A stretch of 64,000 nucleotides of DNA from Paenibacillus kribbensis (GCF_002240415.1 NZ_CP020028.1:5542501-5606500); one strand, 5' to 3'. Counted from the stretch's first letter, positions 41,121-51,961 are shown. Made by a program: numbers and translations. The notes: generated from the letters alone by a model not told the origin.

Positions 41121-41987
41121 TTACCCGTCATAACTCAGTGGATTTTTAGACCCGTACACCATCGCATCACACATACGTACCGTGCGCTTGATTTGCGCCA
41201 CATCGTGTACACGCACCATCTGGCAACCTTGAGCAATGCCAAAGGCAACCGTAGCCGCTGTACCCTCCACCACATCATCCACAGGCAAATCGAGTGCTGT
41301 ACGGATAAATCTTTTGCGCGACGTAGCCAACAATAGCGGAAAGCCTAGCTGACTCAATGTATCGAGAGAAGTCATGGCATGAATATTTTCATCGTAATCC
41401 TTGGCAAAGCCGATGCCTGGGTCCAAAATGATCTGTTCCTCGCGTACACCTGCATCCAGTGCCAAGCTGATGCTTTCTTTTAAATCAGCCAGCATATCGG
41501 ATACCAAATCGCTATAGTTGCGATCATGACGATTGTGCATCAAAATGACTGGACAATCGAACTCTGCAGCGACACGTGCCATGTCAGGGTCTGCCTTAAA
41601 CCCCCACACATCATTAATGATATGGGCCCCCGCTTCAAGTGCCTGCCGGGCGACCTCGGCTTTGTAAGTATCCACAGACAACGGAATGTGCGGTGCGGTG
41701 CGATGGATTGCCTGGATGACCGGAATGACCCGGGCCAGCTCCTCTTCCACACCTACCGGTTCATGACCCGGACGTGTAGATTCTCCGCCAATGTCAATCA
41801 CATCGGCTCCATCCTCCACCAGCTTTAAGGCATGTGAAACAGCCAGCTCCGGACTATGATACTTTCCCCCATCGGAAAATGAATCCGGCGTCACGTTCAG
41901 TATACCCATGATCTGTGTGGCTTGTCCGAGCGTAAGCTCAGCATTCCCCATGCGATAGCTGCGTTGATAAAGAGTTGGTATGTTCAC
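41121..41987 (-). CDS. folP: Dihydropteroate synthase
   Basis: 288 residues, TIM barrel, joining p-aminobenzoate to the pterin pyrophosphate; the target of sulfonamides. Signatures are GILNVTPDSFSDGG and the DIGGESTRPG loop. GTG start at 41987 overlaps the pabC stop (GTGA), so translation is coupled. Confidence 0.96.
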   Translation of the reverse strand: MNIPTLYQRSYRMGNAELTLGQATQIMGILNVTPDSFSDGGKYHSPELAVSHALKLVEDGADVIDIGGESTRPGHEPVGVEEELARVIPVIQAIHRTAPHIPLSVDTYKAEVARQALEAGAHIINDVWGFKADPDMARVAAEFDCPVILMHNRHDRNYSDLVSDMLADLKESISLALDAGVREEQIILDPGIGFAKDYDENIHAMTSLDTLSQLGFPLLLATSRKRFIRTALDLPVDDVVEGTAATVAFGIAQGCQMVRVHDVAQIKRTVRMCDAMVYGSKNPLSYDG

Positions 41988-42880
41988 TTGATCCCTGCTT
42001 TCTGTCTATAATCGCGCAACAGCAAGCCTGTTATGGACCCGCTCTGTGCCAAGGAATCCGGTACGTGGTGCATCGTTCCGTCCGGCTCCAGCAGCAGATG
42101 GACAGGCCGTATTTCCTGTATGGAGTTGGTCATAAAAATTTCATCAGCCTGCTGCAACTCATCCCAGCGGTATAATCCTTGCTCATAGGGAATGCCTTGT
42201 GCTTCTGCCAGCTCCAAAATAAGCTCGCGTGTAATGCCTGGCAGAATGCCTGTAGACAGGTCCGGCGTATACAGCGTACCATGTTGCACAAAAAACAGGT
42301 TGCTGACCATCCCCTCTGCCAGAAAACCATTGGCTGCAAGCATCATGCCTTCGGCCTTATACTGGACGGCTGCGGCGTACTGCTGAAGCTCACGTTTTGC
42401 AAGAATATTGTTCATATAATGGAGTGATTTTAAACGAATCTCACCCTCTGGTGTGTTTCTCGGGGTTCGCAGCAGTTGAAGCGCCGATGGGGGGGCCGAT
42501 CCCCCGACCTGTGTATTTGCAGAAGGCAATGGCTTGGCGAACAAAATATGGTTAGGCCGCGTGTAGTCACCGGATGGCAAGCCTAGCACCTCTTCACCCG
42601 CCGATACGGTGTAGCGGATATAGGCTTCGCCCAGTCCATTTGCCACCATCAGACCCTGGATTTGTCTCGTAAGCCGCTCCTCGTCCGGTTGAAAAGGAAT
42701 GCCGAGCATGCGGCACCCTTCCGCCAGTCTATGCAGGTGCCGATCCAGTAAAAATGGAACACCTTTGTAGGTGCGAAACGTTTCAAACAAGCCCATCCCG
42801 TATAAAAAGCCGTGATCACTTACGTGAATCACGGCTTTTGCGGCTTCCGTGAGGACGCCGTTGACTCCGATATATTTCAT
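41984..42880 (-). CDS. pabC: 4-amino-4-deoxychorismate lyase
   Basis: 298 residues, fold-type IV PLP enzyme releasing pyruvate from aminodeoxychorismate to give p-aminobenzoate. The N-terminal DHGFLYGMGLFETFR motif, the catalytic Lys region (RLKSLHYMNNI) and the EGMVSNLFF loop are all present. It starts 3 bp after pabA. D-amino-acid transaminases share this fold, but the operon decides for pabC. Confidence 0.93.
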   Translation of the reverse strand: MKYIGVNGVLTEAAKAVIHVSDHGFLYGMGLFETFRTYKGVPFLLDRHLHRLAEGCRMLGIPFQPDEERLTRQIQGLMVANGLGEAYIRYTVSAGEEVLGLPSGDYTRPNHILFAKPLPSANTQVGGSAPPSALQLLRTPRNTPEGEIRLKSLHYMNNILAKRELQQYAAAVQYKAEGMMLAANGFLAEGMVSNLFFVQHGTLYTPDLSTGILPGITRELILELAEAQGIPYEQGLYRWDELQQADEIFMTNSIQEIRPVHLLLEPDGTMHHVPDSLAQSGSITGLLLRDYRQKAGIK

Positions 42881-42883
42881 GAA

Positions 42884-43459
42884 TCAGACGCCTACCTTAC
42901 GTTTTAGGAAATTGCGCAACAGTTGATGCCCGTAGTCGGTAATAATGGATTCGGGATGGAACTGGACTCCTTCTACGGCGAATTCTTTATGCCGCAAACC
43001 CATAATTTCACCTTCTGCGGTTTCAGCGGTAATCTCTAGACATTCAGGCAGGCTCTCGCGCTCCACCAGCAGCGAATGATACCGGGTCGCTGTGAACGGG
43101 GATGGCAAGCCTTCGAATACCGAATTATTGTGATGGAGAATTGGTGATGTTTTACCGTGCATGAGCCGTTCAGCCCGGATCACCTTACCACCAAAAGCCT
43201 GTCCAATGGCCTGGTGGCCGAGGCATACGCCGAAAATCGGGATACGACCTTTAAAATGACGGATCACATCCAATGATATTCCCGCCTCGTTCGGTGTGCA
43301 TGGACCCGGCGAGATCAAAATATGCTCTGGTGCCAGCTCTTCTATGCCTTTCACATCAATCTCATCATTCCGCTTTACGGTTACTTCTTCGCCGAGCTCA
43401 CCCAAATATTGAACAAGATTGTACGTAAACGAATCATAATTATCAATCACCAAAATCAT
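42884..43459 (-). CDS. pabA: Aminodeoxychorismate/anthranilate synthase glutamine amidotransferase subunit
   Basis: 191 residues, class I amidotransferase supplying ammonia to PabB. The nucleophile is in GVCLGHQ, and HPES carries the catalytic His and Glu. I chose ATG 43459, preceded by AGGAGG at 9 bp; a GTG at 43468 overlaps the pabB stop but sits directly on that ribosome site. In B. subtilis the homologue also serves tryptophan synthesis, which may hold here. Confidence 0.95.
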   Translation of the reverse strand: MILVIDNYDSFTYNLVQYLGELGEEVTVKRNDEIDVKGIEELAPEHILISPGPCTPNEAGISLDVIRHFKGRIPIFGVCLGHQAIGQAFGGKVIRAERLMHGKTSPILHHNNSVFEGLPSPFTATRYHSLLVERESLPECLEITAETAEGEIMGLRHKEFAVEGVQFHPESIITDYGHQLLRNFLKRKVGV

Positions 43460-43464
43460 ACGAC

Positions 43465-45084
43465 TCACCCTCCTAGGATACCGCTCTTGTTCAAAGCAGC
43501 TTCTTCTTCACCACATTGTACCGCCTTCATGACAGCTCTGGCCTTGTTCCGACATTCCCGATATTCCCTGTACGGGTCTGAATCAATAACGATACCCGCG
43601 CCTGTCTGTAAATAGGCAGTGCTGCCTTTGACAGCTAGTGTTCTTATTATAATATTTAATTCCATATTCCCGTTATAGTCAATCCATCCAAGCGATCCTG
43701 TATAAGGACCTCGACGGACAGGCTCTAATTCTTCAATGATTTCCATCGTGCGCACCTTGGGTGCTCCGGTAATGGTCCCGCCCGGGAAGGTAGCGGCAAT
43801 CACATCTATAGCCGTACGACCGGGGGCTAATTTGCCTTCAACCTGAGAAACCAGGTGCATCACATGCGAATAATATTCGACAGTCAGCAGCTCAGGTACA
43901 TGTACCGAGCCATATTCGGCAATCCGTCCGATATCGTTACGTTCCAAATCAACGAGCATAATGTGCTCGGCACGTTCTTTTTCACTCGACAACAATTCGG
44001 CAGCCATAGCGGCATCCTCATCCGGTGTCAGCCCTCTTCTCCTCGTACCTGCAATAGGTCGTGCGCTGACACGTCCATCCTCCAGCTTCACCAGCAGCTC
44101 TGGAGAGCCACTGACGATCTGTAAATCCAGCATACGCAGCATCCCCATATAAGGAGAAGGATTCAATAGACGCAGCCATTCATATATATCTTCAGGGCTG
44201 GCTGCAAGCGTACGTTGCTGGCGAATCGACAGGTTAACCTGAAATACGTCACCCTGTGCGATATATTCCTGTACACGTTTCACGGCATGTTCAAAATCGG
44301 TTTGGTTGAATGCGGTTTCCCAACCTTCGGATTCTTGATGAACAGCTGACAGCTCCGCTTCGGCAAGCCTTGTACAACGACGAGAATACGCTGGATCAGC
44401 CTCTCCGGCATCCATGATTTTCTCCCACTGAGTCAACATCCGTTCTGCTCGACGAACAGCTTCCGCATAATACTCGCAAATTATGTTATTTTGCTCAGCT
44501 AGCGCAACCTGATCAGCAAGATCGGCCTTGCTATCAGCTTCAGCAGGGACAGGAGTGGGCAAGTGAACGGCACAATATACGCAAGATTTTTCATGATCAT
44601 AAATCCATAGCTCATTCACTCTCATCCACACATAATCAGGGATGTCTGTATCATCCGCGGCCCGAATAGGCAAACGCTCCAGCGAGCGAGCTACATCGTA
44701 GCCCAGATAACCCGCGAATCCTCCAGTGAAAAAAGGCAGGCCAGGTATATGAGGCGCGCGGTAGGGGGCGATCCAGTCGTTCATAACGGTCAGAGGTTGA
44801 CCATATATATCGCCATGCTCCCCATTTTGCAGGTCCGTCCAAACTGCATGTTCTCCCTTGCCTTCCAATATGGCAACCGGATTTAGGCCCAGATAGGTAT
44901 ATCTCCCGCCTTTACCGCTCTCCAGCAAGAAGGCATATGGCGATGCATCCTCCCATGCCTTGCGCCATGATAACGGCAAACCGCCTACGGGCAACTGATA
45001 CTCGGCAATATAAGGAAGTATACTCCAGCCTTCTTCCTGCCAAACCTCCCACTGCGCGGCCGTCACTCTAGCTGTCGATTTCAT
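43465..45084 (-). CDS. pabB: Aminodeoxychorismate synthase component I
   Basis: About 539 residues of the chorismate-utilising family. The catalytic core carries [17 protein letters not shown] and GGTITGAPK. The PIAGTR form (rather than the PIKGT of E. coli PabB) makes it look TrpE-like, but the following pabA, pabC and folP genes place it in p-aminobenzoate synthesis. I start at ATG 45084 (MKSTARV), where the family similarity begins; the frame is open a further 39 codons upstream without good support. Confidence 0.92.
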   Translation of the reverse strand: MKSTARVTAAQWEVWQEEGWSILPYIAEYQLPVGGLPLSWRKAWEDASPYAFLLESGKGGRYTYLGLNPVAILEGKGEHAVWTDLQNGEHGDIYGQPLTVMNDWIAPYRAPHIPGLPFFTGGFAGYLGYDVARSLERLPIRAADDTDIPDYVWMRVNELWIYDHEKSCVYCAVHLPTPVPAEADSKADLADQVALAEQNNIICEYYAEAVRRAERMLTQWEKIMDAGEADPAYSRRCTRLAEAELSAVHQESEGWETAFNQTDFEHAVKRVQEYIAQGDVFQVNLSIRQQRTLAASPEDIYEWLRLLNPSPYMGMLRMLDLQIVSGSPELLVKLEDGRVSARPIAGTRRRGLTPDEDAAMAAELLSSEKERAEHIMLVDLERNDIGRIAEYGSVHVPELLTVEYYSHVMHLVSQVEGKLAPGRTAIDVIAATFPGGTITGAPKVRTMEIIEELEPVRRGPYTGSLGWIDYNGNMELNIIIRTLAVKGSTAYLQTGAGIVIDSDPYREYRECRNKARAVMKAVQCGEEEAALNKSGILGG

Positions 45085-45135
45085 CCGTGTGCGCTTCCCC
45101 TTCCATTCCTTTGTGAAAAGTCTGTATTCTCTCCT

Positions 45136-45176
45136 TAAAAACAAACCCCCACCCCCCTGGCAACAGGGAAATGAGG
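45136..45176 (-). terminator. Possible terminator or attenuator between cysK and pabB
   Basis: CCCTG-gcaa-CAGGG hairpin extended by G/C-rich flanks and followed on the minus strand by GTTTGTTTTT, 36 bp after the cysK stop. A TATACT hexamer lies just upstream of it, so it could also be in the pab leader. Confidence 0.5.
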
Positions 45177-45212
45177 GATTCCTTACATATAGTATACACA
45201 ATTGCGGCGTAA

Positions 45213-46151
45213 TTACAGCTCAAAATTGTATAGTGGTGTACTCAGGTAACGCTCACCATTACTTGGAATAATGACAACAATTCGTTTACCCTTGCCCAAT
45301 TGCTTAGCCAGCTTCAAAGCCGCGTGAACAGCTGCACCGGAGGAAATACCCGACAAGATACCTTCTTCCTTGGCTACTTTACGCGCTACCTCGAAGGCTT
45401 CATCGTTTTCTACATGAATAATTTCATCGTAGATGTCACGGTTCAAAATTTCAGGAATAAAGTTGGCGCCCAGTCCCTGAATTTTGTGAGGACCTGGCTT
45501 GCCGCCAGCTAATAGTGGAGAAGAAGCCGGCTCTACAGCGACAATTTTAATTTCCGGGAATTCTTTCTTAAGCACTTCTCCGGCACCAGAGATGGTTCCG
45601 CCCGTACCTATGCCTGCTACAAAAGCATCCAGCGTTCCGCCGATGGAGCGAATCGCTTCCACAATCTCAGGACCCGTTGTTTCACGGTGAATTTTGACGT
45701 TAGCTTTATTTTTGAATTGCTCTGCAGCAAAATAATCCGGATTTTCACTCAGCAGCTCTTCCATTTTCTTAACGGAACCGTTCATACCTTCCGATCCAGG
45801 TGTCAACACCAGATCAGCTCCGTAAGCACGCAGCAGGTTACGGCGTTCTATACTCATCGTTTCTGGCATAACGATTACCGCCTTGTAGCCCTTCGCAGCA
45901 GCAACCATAGCCAAACCGATTCCTGTATTACCGCTAGTCGCTTCAATAATTGTACCGCCTGGTTTAAGCAGCCCTTCACGTTCAGCTTCCTCAACCATGC
46001 TAATCGCGATACGGTCCTTTACACTAGAGCCGGGGTTCTGATATTCCAGCTTCAGATAAATTTCAGCACTATCCTCCGGTACGAGTCGATTCAGGCGAAC
46101 AAGGGGAGTGCCCCCAATAAGTTCGGTGATGTTATTAACGACTTTAGCCAT
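45213..46151 (-). CDS. cysK: Cysteine synthase A (O-acetylserine sulfhydrylase)
   Basis: 312 residues, fold-type II PLP enzyme making cysteine from O-acetylserine and sulfide. The PLP Lys is in SSVKDR, with the TSGNTG substrate loop and the GTGGT phosphate loop. ATG 46151 has GGGAGG 9 bp upstream. The 220 bp upstream are AT-rich and may hold a sulfur-regulated promoter; I could not identify a reliable CymR site. Confidence 0.97.
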   Translation of the reverse strand: MAKVVNNITELIGGTPLVRLNRLVPEDSAEIYLKLEYQNPGSSVKDRIAISMVEEAEREGLLKPGGTIIEATSGNTGIGLAMVAAAKGYKAVIVMPETMSIERRNLLRAYGADLVLTPGSEGMNGSVKKMEELLSENPDYFAAEQFKNKANVKIHRETTGPEIVEAIRSIGGTLDAFVAGIGTGGTISGAGEVLKKEFPEIKIVAVEPASSPLLAGGKPGPHKIQGLGANFIPEILNRDIYDEIIHVENDEAFEVARKVAKEEGILSGISSGAAVHAALKLAKQLGKGKRIVVIIPSNGERYLSTPLYNFEL

Positions 46152-46309
46152 AATAAGTTCCTCCCTGACTGTGATGTTATATTAAAAATTACGAAATCAC
46201 ATTTGTAGATCATTCTTGTTTTTAGGGTGGTTATTTAATTTCCGATAAAAATAGTTGGTTTTGTACGCTAATCATAACAATCTTCAATTCCAATGTCAAT
46301 ACAAGCGCT

Positions 46310-46347
46310 AAAAACACGATGCTGCTGACCCTCGTCTTCAGCACCGT
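46310..46347 (-). terminator. Terminator of the PPIase gene
   Basis: Imperfect hairpin (CACGGTGCTGA with TCAGCAGCATCGTG) followed by TTTTT on the minus strand, about 30 bp after the stop codon. Confidence 0.65.
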
Positions 46348-46378
46348 GGTTCCTCAATCCAGTAACTTTGGACCATGC

Positions 46379-47323
46379 TCATAGAGAAGCAGATGGCACC
46401 CCTTTATCGGATAAAATACGCGCTCCATATTTATCACGCAAGCTTTTCTCGACATCTTCCAAAGGAGCCGCTTGGGCAAGCGCTAGAGAGCGACGGATTT
46501 GCTGCCGAATCTGTTCTTTGTCTGGAGAAGCTTTCAGGCGGATATCCTGTACATAGATAACGGCATAACCATCGTTAACAGAGATGGGACCAGCAACATC
46601 CCCAGAGCTTAGTTCTCTCGCCGCCTTCATAATCGCCTCCGGTTGAAATGGATCATACTCATCCACCCATCCTAGCTGTCCACTGGTATTCTTCCCAAAG
46701 GGCTGACCTGAAAATTCTTGAACCAGCGCATCAAACCTTTCTCCTTGTTTGACCCGTTCAAGCAACGCCTCTGCTTCCTCGACCTTAGGGACATAAAGGG
46801 CTGCCAGTTTGATCTGCTTACCGGCAGTAAATTCCTCAGGATGCTGCTTCCAATACTCGTCAATTTCCGCTTCCTTAATTTGAATTCCCTGCGTAGCTAT
46901 TTTCTCCAGACCAATCCGGTATTCCGCTTCATTCCGCAAATCAACCGGACCTAGACCAAACTGCTGCTGCATTTCCTCAAAATAGGCTTGAGCCGAAGCA
47001 TACCCTCTACTCTCCTGCTCCAGCACCTGCTGCAGATCATCTTGGGTGACTTTAATACCGAGACGCTTGGTTTCAGCTTGTACGGCTTTACGATTCAGCA
47101 TTTGCAACAGCGTATTGGCTCCGTATCGCTTCTTCAGCTCTGCAACCCATTGTTCCTCCGATATGCCTTCCTGACCGATCTCCGCCACAGTATGATCGCC
47201 GTCATCCTTGCTTATATCACCCGGCTTTGCCAGCCCCCGAAGCATGATCAGACCACCCAAGGCGGTGACGCTAACGGTCAGGATAATGACGGCAGCCCAT
47301 AATCCTTTCTCCCGTGTAGTCAT
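46379..47323 (-). CDS. yacD: Membrane-anchored parvulin-type peptidyl-prolyl isomerase (YacD-like)
   Basis: 314 residues. An N-terminal hydrophobic helix (about 9-30) has no lipobox cysteine, so it is probably a membrane anchor with the rest outside the cell. A SurA-like N-terminal chaperone region and a C-terminal parvulin domain (about 175-280, FGKNTSGQLGWVD) follow. It likely assists folding of secreted proteins. It sits between hslO and cysK as in B. subtilis. ATG 47323 has AGGCGG about 8 bp upstream; GTG 47332 is possible. Confidence 0.88.
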   Translation of the reverse strand: MTTREKGLWAAVIILTVSVTALGGLIMLRGLAKPGDISKDDGDHTVAEIGQEGISEEQWVAELKKRYGANTLLQMLNRKAVQAETKRLGIKVTQDDLQQVLEQESRGYASAQAYFEEMQQQFGLGPVDLRNEAEYRIGLEKIATQGIQIKEAEIDEYWKQHPEEFTAGKQIKLAALYVPKVEEAEALLERVKQGERFDALVQEFSGQPFGKNTSGQLGWVDEYDPFQPEAIMKAARELSSGDVAGPISVNDGYAVIYVQDIRLKASPDKEQIRQQIRRSLALAQAAPLEDVEKSLRDKYGARILSDKGVPSASL

Positions 47324-47343
47324 CGCTCGCACCGCCTATCCAG

Positions 47344-48228
47344 TTAGGCTTTGGCCTGATTCAACAGATTTTGCAAATCATCCTTATTAAACTGATAAGC
47401 CTCATTACAGAAGTGGCACACAACTTCGGCCTGTCCCTCTTCCTCAATTAATTGTGTCAACTCGCTTTCTCCCAAGCTGATCAATGTTTTTTCCACACGC
47501 TCCCGTGAGCATTCACATTGAAAACGAATTTCCGTCTCGTCGAGAACCCGAACGTCCGGCAGCATCCAGCGCAGCATTTCATCAAGCTCCAGGCCTTGAT
47601 CCAGCAGAGCTGTAACGGGTGGAAGTGAGCCAACCGCATTTTCAATGGCTGTGATCTCGTCATCATTCAGGCCGGGTAGCAACTGAATAATGAATCCGCC
47701 TGCCACAATAACGGAGTTATCGGTATCCACCAATACACCTAAGCCCACTGCGGACGGTGTCTGCTCCGACTTGGCAAAATAATAGGTGAAGTCCTCACCC
47801 AGTTCACCCGAAATAATCGGAATACTACCGCGATAAGGTTCTTTTAACCCCAGATCCTTAATAATATGAATAAAGCCTTCTGTACCTACGGCACCTGCTA
47901 CATCCAGCTTACCCATGCTGTTGCTTGGCAAATGTACATGCGGTTCGGCAACATAGCCGCGTACCTCACCTGCAGCATTGGCATCCACGACGATTTGCCC
48001 AATCGGCCCGTCACCTTTAACTTGGATGGTCAGTCGCTCGTTGCCTTTTAGCATAGAACCCATAATGGCACCCGCTGTGAGTGTGCGTCCCAAAGCAGCG
48101 GTAGCGGTAGGATACGTATCATGTCTTCTCCGCAATTCCTCTGCCAACTGTGTTGTGCGAACAGCAAAAGCTCTAACCCTTCCATCCATGGCTGTTCCGC
48201 GAATAAGCCGATCCTGTTTCTTTTCCAT
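47344..48228 (-). CDS. hslO: Redox-regulated chaperone Hsp33
   Basis: 294 residues. This holdase is activated by oxidation when its four-cysteine zinc centre opens; CxC (CEC) and CxxC (CHFC) are both visible near the C-terminus. The ATG at 48228 has GGGAGG 8 bp upstream, better than an in-frame start at 48252. It lies downstream of the coaX terminator and so probably has a separate promoter. Confidence 0.96.
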   Translation of the reverse strand: MEKKQDRLIRGTAMDGRVRAFAVRTTQLAEELRRRHDTYPTATAALGRTLTAGAIMGSMLKGNERLTIQVKGDGPIGQIVVDANAAGEVRGYVAEPHVHLPSNSMGKLDVAGAVGTEGFIHIIKDLGLKEPYRGSIPIISGELGEDFTYYFAKSEQTPSAVGLGVLVDTDNSVIVAGGFIIQLLPGLNDDEITAIENAVGSLPPVTALLDQGLELDEMLRWMLPDVRVLDETEIRFQCECSRERVEKTLISLGESELTQLIEEEGQAEVVCHFCNEAYQFNKDDLQNLLNQAKA

Positions 48229-48379
48229 ATTGATATCCTCCCTATGCTCCAAGGCAGCTACGCTGCTTATTTTTGTTCGTGTTTGCGCTAAATTAAAGCA
48301 TGATTTCCTGCTATATAAACAACCTGCATTGACAGATCACGCGAATCGTTCAAAAACGTAACATATTTCAGTATAGACG

Positions 48380-48431
48380 AAAAACGCCGCTAATCCAAAC
48401 CGATAAAATCATCGGCTGGCCTCAGCGGCAG
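48380..48431 (-). terminator. Terminator of coaX
   Basis: Hairpin with GCCGCT/AGCGGC outer arms and a central CCGATGATTTTATCGG stem-loop, then GTTTTT on the minus strand. Confidence 0.88.
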
Positions 48432-48446
48432 CTTATATCCACTTTT

Positions 48447-49214
48447 TTATTCAGCGTTACGCTGGTAAATGATGCGCAAGCCTTCGAGCGTCAACATCGG
48501 CAGCACCTTCTGAATGCTCTGTGTCTCGGATGCGATGAGCTCAGCAAGACCTCCAGTAGCAATAACCGTAGGCTCCGCCTGCATTTCTTCCTTAATGCGT
48601 CTCACAATGCCATCCACTTGCCCCGCATAGCCGAAAATAATCCCGGCCTGCATGGCATGAACGGTATTACGACCAATAACTTTTTTGGGTTTCTCCAGCT
48701 CGATACGGGGCAGCTTGGAAGCTCGTTGATACAATGCCTCCGTCGAAATTCCGATACCAGGCACAATCACTCCGCCCAGGTAATTCCCCTTATCATCAAT
48801 ACAGTCAAACGTCGTTGCTGTCCCAAAATCCACCACAACCAGCGGCCCGCCAAACCGCTCGACAGCAGCAACTGCGTTCACGATCCGGTCTGCCCCTACT
48901 TCACGCGGATTTTCATAACGCAGGTTAAGACCGGTTTTGATGCCCGGTCCGACGATTAACGGCGTTCTGCCTATGTATTTATCGCACATGTCCTCTAATA
49001 CACGAACCAACGGCGGAACAACAGAGGAAATAATAACCCCTTGAATATCATCCTTTAATACGCCACCCATACCAAAAAGATTATGTATAAGTACGCCGTA
49101 TTCATCTGCGGTTGCCTGTCTGGAGGTACTGATCCGATAATGATGCAGCAGCTCGGTCCCCTCGTACATCCCCAGAACAATATTGGTATTACCTACATCC
49201 ACTACAAGAATCAA
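48447..49214 (-). CDS. coaX: Type III pantothenate kinase
   Basis: 255 residues, ASKHA-fold kinase catalysing the first step of coenzyme A synthesis. The [10 protein letters not shown] phosphate loop, GADRIVN and DFGTATT motifs identify the type III family. It starts with TTG at 49214 with AGGTG 7 bp upstream, directly after nadC (4-bp gap). Confidence 0.95.
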   Translation of the reverse strand: MILVVDVGNTNIVLGMYEGTELLHHYRISTSRQATADEYGVLIHNLFGMGGVLKDDIQGVIISSVVPPLVRVLEDMCDKYIGRTPLIVGPGIKTGLNLRYENPREVGADRIVNAVAAVERFGGPLVVVDFGTATTFDCIDDKGNYLGGVIVPGIGISTEALYQRASKLPRIELEKPKKVIGRNTVHAMQAGIIFGYAGQVDGIVRRIKEEMQAEPTVIATGGLAELIASETQSIQKVLPMLTLEGLRIIYQRNAE

Positions 49215-49220
49215 AGGGTG

Positions 49221-50111
49221 TCACCTAACTTTCTTTGCGTTAAGGTCAAGGCTGATATCCAGGTTATGAAAAGAGTATGTCAGCCTGCCTACAGAAATCA
49301 CATCTACGCCGCTCTCAGCCATCGCACGTACTGTATCCAGCGATACATTGCCTGAGGCTTCTGTTTTGACATGTGGAGCCCGTTCACGAATGAAACGAAC
49401 TGCTTCCTTCATATCCTGGACAGACATGTTGTCCAGCATAATAATATCCGCCCCGGCATCCAGAGCTTCCCGAACCTGCTCCATGTTCTCCGTCTCAACT
49501 TCAATGGTCATGGTGTGCGGTATATGAGTACGTGCTCGACTTACTGCCTGTGCAATCCCGCCAGCGCCCTTGATATGATTATCCTTAATCATAACCGCAT
49601 CGTAGAGACCAAAGCGATGATTGGAGCCGCCGCCCACACGAACAGCGTATTTCTCCAGCAGTCGATGTCCCGGTGTTGTTTTGCGTGTGTCCACCAAGCG
49701 GGTGGTAAGTCCGTGCAATTGATCCACAAAAGATTGAGTCCGCGTTGCAATGCCGGACATCCGCTGAAGCAAATTGAGCGCAAGTCGCTCCCCGGTCAAA
49801 ATCGAATGGGTGCTTCCACTCACTTCCGCCAGAATGCTACCCTTTTCGATCGCCTGCCCATCCGTCACCAACGGAGTGAATGACAAGGAAGGATCGACTA
49901 CCTGAAATACAAGCGCAGCTACAGGCAAACCCGCAACGATGCCAGGCTCCTTGGCATGAATCACAGCCTTCGACTGGTGGCCCTGCTCAATCGTCCAGCG
50001 CGTGGTTACATCGCCAGAACCGGTATCCTCCCGCAGCCAGCCGCGAATCTGTGCCAACAGCTCTTCCTGATATCCGCTAAACTCTCCATAATGCTCGCTG
50101 TTAGATGTCAT
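49221..50111 (-). CDS. nadC: Nicotinate-nucleotide pyrophosphorylase (carboxylating)
   Basis: 296 residues. It converts quinolinate and PRPP to nicotinate mononucleotide. TRKTTPG(H)R, KYAVRVGGGSNHR and MIKDNHI are the PRPP and quinolinate-binding signatures. It overlaps the end of nadB by 11 bp. ATG 50111 has GGAGG 9 bp upstream and is preferred over GTG 50117. Confidence 0.96.
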   Translation of the reverse strand: MTSNSEHYGEFSGYQEELLAQIRGWLREDTGSGDVTTRWTIEQGHQSKAVIHAKEPGIVAGLPVAALVFQVVDPSLSFTPLVTDGQAIEKGSILAEVSGSTHSILTGERLALNLLQRMSGIATRTQSFVDQLHGLTTRLVDTRKTTPGHRLLEKYAVRVGGGSNHRFGLYDAVMIKDNHIKGAGGIAQAVSRARTHIPHTMTIEVETENMEQVREALDAGADIIMLDNMSVQDMKEAVRFIRERAPHVKTEASGNVSLDTVRAMAESGVDVISVGRLTYSFHNLDISLDLNAKKVR

Positions 50112-51714
50112 GAACACACTCCTCCGTTATGCCTTGCTCACGTCGCTGCTGAACATGCTTGTGCCATACGCTATCATCTGTCTTAGGAAAATCCTCGCGA
50201 TAATGCGCTCCCCGGCTCTCTTCGCGTAGCAGCGCACCGTCTGTAACTAATAAAGCACAGGTGAGTAAATTGGCAAATTCGATCTCTTCCCGGCTAGTAA
50301 CCGCAGCCTTAAATATAGGCATTTGGCCTTGCAGCTCATCTAACGCTGCTTGCAGCCCTTCCCCATGCCGACGAACTCCAGCATAACGAACCATTGTTTC
50401 TTGCAGCCTGTGCCGCTCCTCCACAACAGATGAAGCCAGGAGCTCTGCACGGTTATCGCCGTAAGCTAATAACGTATGACCGGCCAGCGGTGGCAATGAA
50501 TGCAGCCGATCAATAATTCTGCTGCCAAATACGATAGCTTCAGATAGCGAATTGCTCGCCAGACGATTAGCTCCGTGAACACCTGTGGAAGAAACCTCCC
50601 CGCAGGCGAACAAACGCGCAATAGAGCTTTCCCCATACAAGTTGGTCTGAACGCCACCCATCATATAATGCGCGGCAGGTGCAATCGGAATCCAGTCTGT
50701 GGTCATATCTAGGCCAAAGGACAGACATGTCCGATAAATCGTAGGAAAACGCTGCTTAACCCGCTCGGGCGGCTCATGTGTAATATCCAGGTATACAAAT
50801 GTAGCCTGGGTACGTTCCATTTCATGTACGATAGCACGGGCTACGATATCTCTGGGTGCAAGCTCTTGCCGGGAATCATACTGCTCCATGAACCGTTCTC
50901 CATGAATATTGCGCAGCATGGCCCCTTCCCCCCGTACGGCTTCAGAAATTAGAAACCTCGGAGCACCCGGATAGCACAACGCCGTCGGATGAAACTGTAC
51001 GAACTCCATATCCCGCACAGCCGCTCCCGCACGATACGCCATAGCGATACCATCACCGGTTGCGATATCCGGGTTGGTGGTATAGCGGAATAATTGCCCG
51101 CTTCCGCCTGAGCATAAAATCGTTGCATTGGCAGTTACGTACAATCTTTCGCCATCCGGCCTTTGGACGAGAGCCCCAATACATTCGCCATGCTCAGTCA
51201 ACAGGTCGATGACCATACACTCTTCCCACACTTCGATAGCGGGATGAGCAGCAACCTGCTCTGACAGCGCACGAACAACTTCATACCCGGTAGCATCTCC
51301 GTTCGCATGCAAAATGCGCCGATGACTATGTGCGCCTTCCCGTGTCAGGGCAAGTTCGCCATCCTCCCTGTCAAAGGCTGTCCCCAATCGTATTAGCTCC
51401 TGTATGCCCTCCGGCCCCTCATGAACAAGCGCTCTCACGGCCTCTGGTTCACACAAGCCTGCACCAGCAATCAAGGTATCCTGCATATGAGAAGCAGGTG
51501 TATCCTCGTCCGATGTGACAGCGGCGATGCCGCCTTGCGCATAACGCGTGTTGCTTTCCATCAAAGCCTTCTTGGTAATCAGCAACACGTTCCGATCTTC
51601 CGCGGCCTTAATCGCCGTATATAAGCCTGCAATGCCCGAGCCGATAATTAACACGTCGGCTTCCAATTTAGTCAATTCCGCTACATCAAAATCAACTAGA
51701 TATCTTGGAATCAT
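50101..51714 (-). CDS. nadB: L-aspartate oxidase
   Basis: 537 residues, FAD-dependent, oxidising aspartate to iminoaspartate for NAD synthesis. The dinucleotide-binding GSGIAGL and the flavin-region motifs (NTRYAQGGIAA, GAHSHRRILH) are intact. ATG 51714 has AGGTGA close upstream. Quinolinate synthase nadA, its usual partner, is not adjacent: only 280 bp containing the ftsH terminator separate it from ftsH. Confidence 0.95.
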   Translation of the reverse strand: MIPRYLVDFDVAELTKLEADVLIIGSGIAGLYTAIKAAEDRNVLLITKKALMESNTRYAQGGIAAVTSDEDTPASHMQDTLIAGAGLCEPEAVRALVHEGPEGIQELIRLGTAFDREDGELALTREGAHSHRRILHANGDATGYEVVRALSEQVAAHPAIEVWEECMVIDLLTEHGECIGALVQRPDGERLYVTANATILCSGGSGQLFRYTTNPDIATGDGIAMAYRAGAAVRDMEFVQFHPTALCYPGAPRFLISEAVRGEGAMLRNIHGERFMEQYDSRQELAPRDIVARAIVHEMERTQATFVYLDITHEPPERVKQRFPTIYRTCLSFGLDMTTDWIPIAPAAHYMMGGVQTNLYGESSIARLFACGEVSSTGVHGANRLASNSLSEAIVFGSRIIDRLHSLPPLAGHTLLAYGDNRAELLASSVVEERHRLQETMVRYAGVRRHGEGLQAALDELQGQMPIFKAAVTSREEIEFANLLTCALLVTDGALLREESRGAHYREDFPKTDDSVWHKHVQQRREQGITEECVHDI

Positions 51715-51916
51715 GCCTTCACCTGATTTCACAGAGAATAGCGCACACCATAGATTGTACAGTATGCGCTCACGGTATAAGTTCTAAAGGATAGAAAGTC
51801 AATTGCAGCGGCTGTTGGCTTGTATATGTCAAGAACACGACAGCCGTTTATTTAACAATAAATGTACACAACGTTCCTCTGTCTGTCAAATCACGTCAGC
51901 AATCTTCTGCCATATT

Positions 51917-51961
51917 TTAAAAAGCTCCGGAAAACCAAAAGTTACTGGTTCCCCGGAGCTT
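51917..51961 (-). terminator. Terminator of ftsH
   Basis: AAGCTCCGG paired with CCGGAGCTT, with further AACCA/TGGTT pairing inside, followed by a T-rich run on the minus strand, 35 bp after the ftsH stop. Confidence 0.9.

Noticed and set aside
43465..45084. Annotation of pabB as anthranilate synthase TrpE because of the PIAGTR motif
   Set aside because: The same motif occurs in Bacillus PabB, and the gene is followed directly by pabA, pabC and folP with no trp genes.
46160..46330. CymR or S-box control element upstream of cysK
   Set aside because: An AT-rich stretch with GGAAAT is present but does not match either element well enough.
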